A stretch of DNA of 11,040 nt, from assembly GCA_900542625.1 (NCBI GenBank), contig UQOH01000068.1:1-11040 (forward strand), in the 5' to 3' direction. The notes under the pieces are model-generated. The model worked only from the letters and a program-made list of their open reading frames with translations, was not told where the DNA came from and did no database searches. This DNA comes from an uncultured Fusobacterium sp. (GTDB lineage Bacteria; Fusobacteriota; Fusobacteriia; Fusobacteriales; Fusobacteriaceae). Position 1 is the stretch's first letter, and every line of letters starts with the position of its first letter. A program made the position numbers and the translations under genes. Below, in pieces: positions 7,070 to 11,040 of the stretch.

Positions 7070-7147
7070 AAGCTTTCATCTCCCTCATAACAATATTTAT
7101 ATAAAATAATTTTTTATTTATTAACGTCCTTTAAAATTTATATTTTA

Positions 7148-7176
7148 AGTATACAGCTATTCTTCTATTTTTTCAA
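7148..7176 (-). promoter_or_regulatory. Sigma-70-type promoter for the six-ORF metal-ATPase operon
   Basis: On the minus strand TTGAAA (7171-7176) is followed after exactly 17 bases by TATACT (7148-7153). Transcription would begin near 7141 and leave a leader of about 70 bases before the TTG start at 7069. Both hexamers are one mismatch from consensus. Confidence 0.65.
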
Positions 7177-7298
7177 TTAATTTTATAAATAAATGAAATA
7201 TTATAAAAAAATTTGAACATAAAATATATCGTATAATTAAATATAGCAATAACATAAGTTAAATTTGCCTTTTATTTAATATTTAAAAATAAAATATT

Positions 7299-7327
7299 TT
7301 GACAAACTAAATAAAATAGAGTAGAAT
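7299..7327 (+). promoter_or_regulatory. Strong sigma-70-type promoter for the outer-membrane protein gene
   Basis: TTGACA (7299-7304), a full consensus -35, is followed after 17 bases by TAGAAT (7322-7327). Transcription would start near 7334, giving a leader of about 56 bases. The leader ends with GAGGGGG (7376-7382), 7 bases before ATG 7390. Such a near-ideal promoter fits an abundant envelope protein. Confidence 0.8.
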
Positions 7328-7389
7328 ATGGACATCTTAAAACCTGATTATAAATATCTAGGGAATTTTTATTTAGAGGGGGATTTTTT

Positions 7390-8268
7390 ATGAAAAAATT
7401 AACACTTTTATTAGGAGCATTAACTATAATTTCTGCTGCAGCTTATGCAAAAGAAGAAGCTCCATCACTTGCAGTAACATATGTAGGACAATCTATAGAA
7501 GTTGACAATACTTCAGGAGGAGAAAATATTGGTGAAGAAGTTCACTTTGGAAACTCTGTTGGTTTAGAATATAAAGATTGGTCATTTGATATTTTTGCAA
7601 GAAAAACATGGTCTATGGATACTGATGCAGGAATACATTCTGCAGGACATAGAATTGATTTAGACATTTGGAAAAATTATGAAAACTTCTCTTTAGGTTT
7701 CAGATGGAGACAAGAATCAGATCTTGATGGATATTACTTAAGAATAAAATATGAATATGGGGCATTTTCAGGTTGGATTGATGCAGCATACTATTCTACA
7801 AATGGTGATTCTGAAGTAGGAGACAGTTATTATTTTGAAGCTCAGCCATTTAATTATACAATAGGACCTGTAACTTTAGGATACTATATTGAAGTTGGAG
7901 GATTAGCGGTAAATACTGAAGCTGATGGATTTAAACACGATTATAGACAACAATTAAGAGCCTCTCTTCCAATTTATGAAGGAGAAAAATTAGCTCTTGG
8001 ATTAGAATATAGATGGCAGTTTGATACAGATGTAAAATATGATGAAAATAAAGCAGAAGGAAAATGGGTAGAAGCAAATTCTAATTCTCATATTCTTGTT
8101 CTGTCAGCAAATTATGCCGTTACAGAAAGTTTATCTCTTGATGGATACTATCAATATGATATGTATAACTTCGATACTAAAGGACATGGACAAGATTATA
8201 TGGATGGTGGAGAAGACGATGGAAAATATTATGGCGAATTTTATTTAGGATGGACATATACATTCTAA
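7390..8268 (+). CDS. Outer-membrane beta-barrel protein (porin-like, KdgM/OmpG-like type)
   Basis: A 292-aa exported protein. Residues 1-20 are a signal peptide (MKK start, hydrophobic core, AYA cleavage site before KEE). The mature part alternates polar and aromatic residues in short strands such as WSFDIFARKTW, FSLGFRWRQ, YYLRIKYEYGAFSGWIDAAYY and LSLDGYYQYDMYNF, separated by turns rich in Asp, Gly and Asn. It ends GEFYLGWTYTF, with the C-terminal Phe recognised by the BAM machinery. The mature length of ~272 residues suits a barrel of about 12-14 strands. The strand and turn pattern resembles the small oligosaccharide porins (KdgM, OmpG), but no specific signature fixes the substrate. It is single-gene: strong promoter upstream, terminator at 8341-8386. 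Barrel identity is confident, family name much less so. Confidence 0.85.
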   Translation: MKKLTLLLGALTIISAAAYAKEEAPSLAVTYVGQSIEVDNTSGGENIGEEVHFGNSVGLEYKDWSFDIFARKTWSMDTDAGIHSAGHRIDLDIWKNYENFSLGFRWRQESDLDGYYLRIKYEYGAFSGWIDAAYYSTNGDSEVGDSYYFEAQPFNYTIGPVTLGYYIEVGGLAVNTEADGFKHDYRQQLRASLPIYEGEKLALGLEYRWQFDTDVKYDENKAEGKWVEANSNSHILVLSANYAVTESLSLDGYYQYDMYNFDTKGHGQDYMDGGEDDGKYYGEFYLGWTYTF

Positions 8269-8340
8269 TATAAATATACAGTAAATTTCTTCTCTATAAC
8301 TTCTTAAAAGTATAGAAATCTTTAAAAATAAAAAATATTT

Positions 8341-8386
8341 AAAATAGCTCTCTATGATTTTTAGTTTTATCATAGAAAGCTATTTT
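8341..8386. terminator. Bidirectional intrinsic terminator between the porin and M23 peptidase genes
   Basis: Positions 8341-8358 pair with 8369-8386 in an 18-position stem with one C-A mismatch (8350/8377) and a 10-base loop. T6 follows on the plus strand (8383-8388), and an A-rich stretch at 8324-8344 gives a U tract on the minus strand. It lies between two convergent genes and abuts the peptidase stop at 8387. Confidence 0.85.
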
Positions 8387-9229
8387 TTATAATACTCTGT
8401 TATTGATAAAGATATATGGATCAACAAAAGTTGTTCCAACACTGATTGTAAAATGCAGATGCGGTCCTGTTGTAAAGCCTGTGTTCCCGCTTTTTCCAAT
8501 ATTTTGTCCTTTTCTGACTTTATCTCCCTCTTTTACTTTAAGCTCACTCATATGGGCATAAGCAGAAAAAATATTCATTCCATGGTCTATTATTATAGTG
8601 TTTCCTGTTGTTGTAAGTTTTCTTGCAAGAACTATCTTACCATTGTTTGCAGCTCTTAATGGAGTACCCACAGGAACAGGAAAATCTATTCCTGAATGAT
8701 AACCAACCACTTTATTATTTACATATCTTGTAGCACCGAAAGGACTGCTTATTTTTCTGTATTTCTTATCTTTAACAGGATAAATAAATTTTCCTTTCCA
8801 TAATTTCTGACTGTCCGGGGCTTTTTTTGCCTCAGCTGTATAATTTGTCATTACTGTCATATTTTTAGCTGAACGTTTTGCTTTCATCTTTTTAGATTTA
8901 ATTGTAATATAGCTTTTTTTAAAATTTCCGTCAGCAACTTTTATTCTTTCCGACATAATTTCTTTTTTATTTTCATAAACTTTTAAAGTGTAAACTCCCA
9001 CAGGTGTAGAATAATGAACAGGGATAAAAGCTGTATTTTTCCCTCTTCTCACAAAGCTTTTAATTTTTATATGGGAATTTTTAAAAACAATATCATATTT
9101 TTTATCTTTAGGATACTGTACTATTAAAAATTTTCCCTGCTCAACAGTTTTTGCTGAAATTTTAATATCATCAGCAGAAAAGACAGTGATATTCAATACT
9201 AAAAACAACAAAGCTATAATTCTTTTCAT
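8387..9229 (-). CDS. M23-family (LytM-type) cell-wall metallopeptidase, exported
   Basis: The 280-aa product starts with a signal peptide (about 1-18, ending VFSA). Residues 20-100 form a beta-rich region with a Lys-rich linker after it, and the C-terminal ~120 residues are a LytM domain. Zinc ligands and catalytic residues are visible: His178 and Asp182 in YHSGIDFPVPVGTP, His226 in AYAHMS, and HLH (257-259) in GPHLHF. All key positions are present, so it should be an active endopeptidase that cuts peptidoglycan cross-links in the periplasm, unlike the degenerate activators of the EnvC/NlpD type. There is no coiled coil and no LysM. ATG 9229 has AGGAG at 9235-9239. The gene begins 12 bases after the MATE stop, so the two are co-transcribed and this is the last gene of the unit. 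Confidence 0.93.
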   Translation of the reverse strand: MKRIIALLFLVLNITVFSADDIKISAKTVEQGKFLIVQYPKDKKYDIVFKNSHIKIKSFVRRGKNTAFIPVHYSTPVGVYTLKVYENKKEIMSERIKVADGNFKKSYITIKSKKMKAKRSAKNMTVMTNYTAEAKKAPDSQKLWKGKFIYPVKDKKYRKISSPFGATRYVNNKVVGYHSGIDFPVPVGTPLRAANNGKIVLARKLTTTGNTIIIDHGMNIFSAYAHMSELKVKEGDKVRKGQNIGKSGNTGFTTGPHLHFTISVGTTFVDPYIFINNRVL

Positions 9230-9241
9230 TTTTTCTCCTGT

Positions 9242-10603
9242 TTATACAAGACTTTTAATCCATTTTCCTGATTTCAGTCTTGGTATAGTCATAGTAACTT
9301 TAAACACATCTTCGAGACATACACACAAATAAACAACTCCAATACCTGCGTTGAAATATATTGCTGCCACAAACGCAAGAGGCACTCCAAATATCCACAC
9401 ACCAAGTATCTCTGTCATTATAGCATATAATACATCTCCTCCGCCTCTTAAAATTCCGATAATCTGTGTTATTCCAAAAAATCTGAAAGGCATTGCCACA
9501 GCCATTATTCTAAGAACAAGAATTATATCTTCCTGCACCTTTGGAGAGGTATTGAAAAATCTGTTTACAAAAGGAGCTGTTATAAAGAAAATAACTCCTA
9601 TTACAACACCAACAATAGTGCAAAACTCTGACATTTTATAAGCATCTTTCTGAACAGATTTAAATGGTCTTCCTGCTCCAATACTGTTTCCTATAACTAT
9701 TGAACTTGCCACAGCCAGTCCTGTCCCGAATATATTAAACAGATTGTTTGTAATTGTGGCTATCTGCATTGTGGCAATAGCGTCTGTTCCAAGAACAGCA
9801 TATGCTTTTGAGTATAAAGTTATTCCTGCTATCCACATGAAATCGTTAAATATTACAGGGAAAGCTGTTTTAAAATACACTCTTATTGTCTGCATATTAA
9901 AATCCAAAAGTTCTGAAATTTTAGCTTTTAGAATATTATCTTTAAAATAAATCTTATAAAGAATATAAACCATTTCAGCAAATCTTGCAAAAGTTGTTCC
10001 AAGGGCAGCTCCTGTAACTCCCATTGGCTCTAATCCAAGTTTACCAAAAATAAAAATATAATTCAATACTGCATTAAAAATAAGCCCGATTACACTTGCC
10101 TCCATTGGCAGAGCTGTCTGTGCAATACTTCTTGAACCAACAGAAAAAGCAAGAGATACGCATGTAAAAATATAGCTTAATGCCACTGCTTTCAGATATC
10201 CACGTCCAAGAGATATAACCTGTTCACTGTTACTGAAGGCTCTGATAACAGCCTCCGGATAAAAAAATGCAATTATAGTGAAAACAGATCCAGCAAGAAG
10301 AGAGAACACAAGAGATATCCCGATATATCTTTTTATATTTTGAATATCTTTTTTTCCCCAGAACTGTGACATAAAAACACCTGCTCCAAGAGCTATACCC
10401 ATAACAGTATAATAGAACAATAAATAATACTGATTTGATAAGCCAACTGCAGCAATCTCATTTACTCCCAAATGCCCTATCATAATATTATCCAAAAGAT
10501 TCAGCGATGCACTTATAAGATTTTGTAAAATTATTGGTGTGGCCAGTATCATGAGTGTTTTTATAAATACTATATCAAATTTTCCAAAAAATTTTCTTCC
10601 CAT
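9242..10603 (-). CDS. MATE-family multidrug/cation antiporter
   Basis: A 453-aa inner-membrane protein of the usual MATE length with about 12 hydrophobic segments in two similar halves. The opening (ILATPIILQNLISASLNLLD, then IMIGHLG, EIAAVGLSNQ, GIALGAGVFMSQFWG) is the classic NorM/DinF-type N-terminal pattern. The second half has the matching GLAVASSIVIGNSIGAGRP and GILRGGGDVLYAI. It would export organic cations or drugs in exchange for Na+ or H+; the ion and substrate cannot be decided by eye. ATG 10603 is preceded by GGAGG (10611-10615). It is the first gene of a two-gene unit with the M23 peptidase. A terminator-like hairpin directly before the ribosome site suggests conditional expression. 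Confidence 0.93.
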   Translation of the reverse strand: MGRKFFGKFDIVFIKTLMILATPIILQNLISASLNLLDNIMIGHLGVNEIAAVGLSNQYYLLFYYTVMGIALGAGVFMSQFWGKKDIQNIKRYIGISLVFSLLAGSVFTIIAFFYPEAVIRAFSNSEQVISLGRGYLKAVALSYIFTCVSLAFSVGSRSIAQTALPMEASVIGLIFNAVLNYIFIFGKLGLEPMGVTGAALGTTFARFAEMVYILYKIYFKDNILKAKISELLDFNMQTIRVYFKTAFPVIFNDFMWIAGITLYSKAYAVLGTDAIATMQIATITNNLFNIFGTGLAVASSIVIGNSIGAGRPFKSVQKDAYKMSEFCTIVGVVIGVIFFITAPFVNRFFNTSPKVQEDIILVLRIMAVAMPFRFFGITQIIGILRGGGDVLYAIMTEILGVWIFGVPLAFVAAIYFNAGIGVVYLCVCLEDVFKVTMTIPRLKSGKWIKSLV

Positions 10604-10618
10604 TAAAAATCCTCCGAC

Positions 10619-10669
10619 AAAAAATAAAAGCAGTGGGTAATAAGCCGCCCAGCTGCTCTTTTATTTTTT
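10619..10669 (-). promoter_or_regulatory. Terminator-like hairpin in the MATE leader (candidate attenuator)
   Basis: On the minus strand GCAG-c-TGGG (10656-10648) pairs with CCCA-CTGC (10637-10630) around a 10-base loop, directly followed by TTTTATTTTTT (10629-10619). That U-rich run also pairs with an upstream AAAAAATAAAA (10669-10659). It sits between the promoter and the ribosome site (10611-10615), so transcripts would end before the MATE gene unless the hairpin is bypassed. Confidence 0.65.
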
Positions 10670-10689
10670 AAATTTCTGTTAACTTTTAT

Positions 10690-10718
10690 ATAATACTATA
10701 TAAAATCATGTGAGTCAA
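10690..10718 (-). promoter_or_regulatory. Sigma-70-type promoter for the MATE-M23 unit
   Basis: On the minus strand TTGACT (10713-10718) is followed after 17 bases by TATTAT (10690-10695). Transcription would start near 10683, leaving an ~80-base leader that contains the terminator-like hairpin. Confidence 0.7.
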
Positions 10719-10975
10719 TGGAATTTATCAGTTGTTTGCAAAATTATTTTTTATAGTTCGTAATTTAACTTTAAAAAAAGTTTTATTTTTCTTTATTTGT
10801 TTATACTCGAAAAAAAATAATAGTTAAAAAAACGAAAATAGCAAGAATTTTTAAGATTTTTTTATAAATAAGGTGTATAATTAATTTGGAATTATTGAAC
10901 AGTAATCTTTATTTTTCTTTTATTTTTCAATGCTTTTTTACAATAATACTGAGAATAATTTTTTTCGAGGGAATT
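10719..10975. other. AT-rich intergenic stretch upstream of the MATE promoter
   Basis: About 260 bases dominated by A and T runs. A TATAAT at 10876-10881 on the plus strand could be a -10 element for a rightward gene, but no convincing -35 lies 16-18 bases before it. I see no RNA gene, no clear ORF with a ribosome site and no long repeat here. Confidence 0.4.
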
Positions 10976-11040
10976 TTGCTGTCTAAAAGTTTATTTTCAG
11001 TTTACGACCTATATAAATATATTTTTATAATTTATTTTTC
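10976..11040 (+). CDS. Possible start of a rightward gene, truncated by the window edge
   Basis: A TTG at 10976 lies 4 bases after GAGGG (10967-10971), and the frame stays open to the window edge for 21 codons, reading LLSKSLFSVYDLYKYIFIIY. The hydrophobic, aromatic-rich end could be the first membrane segment of a protein. The spacing is short and the start is not ATG, so this is a weak call; chance openness over 65 bases cannot be excluded. Confidence 0.3.
   Translation, partial: MLSKSLFSVYDLYKYIFIIYF

Larger units (their letters stand above)
7080..7389. other. Divergent intergenic region between metal-ATPase operon and porin gene
   Basis: About 310 very AT-rich bases hold the two opposed promoters described separately, with their -35 elements about 120 bases apart. 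Between them (7177-7298) I see only A/T-rich sequence and no convincing ORF, long inverted repeat, Fur-like box or riboswitch fold. Any metal-responsive operator should lie here, but none is recognisable by eye. Confidence 0.5.

Noticed and set aside
7213..7237. Possible extra plus-strand promoter (TTGAAC and TATAAT)
   Set aside because: The spacing is only 13 bases, and the TTGACA/TAGAAT pair closer to the gene is much better.
8270..8325. A second hairpin just after the porin stop
   Set aside because: Only imperfect pairing between TTTCTTCTCTATA and TATAGAAA can be drawn; the hairpin at 8341-8386 explains termination better.
9351..9950. Two plus-strand frames opposite the MATE gene
   Set aside because: They are reverse-complement shadows of membrane-protein codons, with no independent support.
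10806..10969. Inverted repeat CTCGAAAAAAA / TTTTTTTCGAG
   Set aside because: The arms are mostly homopolymer and about 150 bases apart, so chance pairing in AT-rich DNA is likely.

Overview
The window is AT-rich DNA from what is most likely a Fusobacterium-type bacterium (Fusobacteriaceae). The evidence is low GC and A-ending codons combined with a Gram-negative outer membrane: an exported beta-barrel protein ends in aromatic-rich TYTF. Strong GGAGG-type ribosome sites and an adjacent ppx-ppk pair fit this. The assignment is an inference from gene style, not a database match.

Layout. (1) Positions 1-2864, plus strand: the 3' part of an exopolyphosphatase gene (ppx) overlaps a polyphosphate kinase gene (ppk1). 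The kinase gene is broken near its 3' end by what looks like an 11-bp insertion flanked by two copies of GATTTTT. Removing one repeat unit exactly restores the conserved active-site loop containing the second catalytic histidine. (2) Positions 2873-2917: a perfect 15-bp hairpin that can terminate transcription from both sides. (3) Positions 2926-7069, minus strand: a tightly packed six-ORF operon built around an unusual P1B-type ATPase. Four of the ORFs carry cysteine-free HMA-like domains with a (P)GR(I/L)R core. The ATPase has SCG where CPC is usual. Downstream are a 251-aa half-ATPase without any catalytic domain and a 95-aa membrane-anchored acidic protein. The first two ORFs (72 and 90 aa) look like one gene split by a frameshift or small deletion. 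(4) Positions 7080-7389: a divergent promoter region with a good sigma-70-type promoter for each direction. (5) Positions 7390-8268, plus strand: an outer-membrane beta-barrel protein, followed by a second bidirectional terminator hairpin. (6) Positions 8387-10603, minus strand: an M23 (LytM-type) cell-wall peptidase downstream of a MATE-family exporter. They share one promoter, and a terminator-like hairpin sits in the leader just before the MATE ribosome site. (7) Positions 10604-11040: that leader plus AT-rich sequence, with a possible start of a rightward gene at the very end.

How it works together. ppx and ppk1 degrade and make polyphosphate, so loss or switching of the kinase would change polyphosphate storage. 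The six-ORF operon is best read as a metal-cation transport system with several accessory HMA-like proteins; the metal cannot be told from sequence alone. The porin, M23 peptidase and MATE exporter are envelope functions. The most interesting items are the repeat-flanked lesion in ppk1, the multi-HMA P-type ATPase operon with its half-ATPase, and the putative attenuator ahead of the MATE gene.
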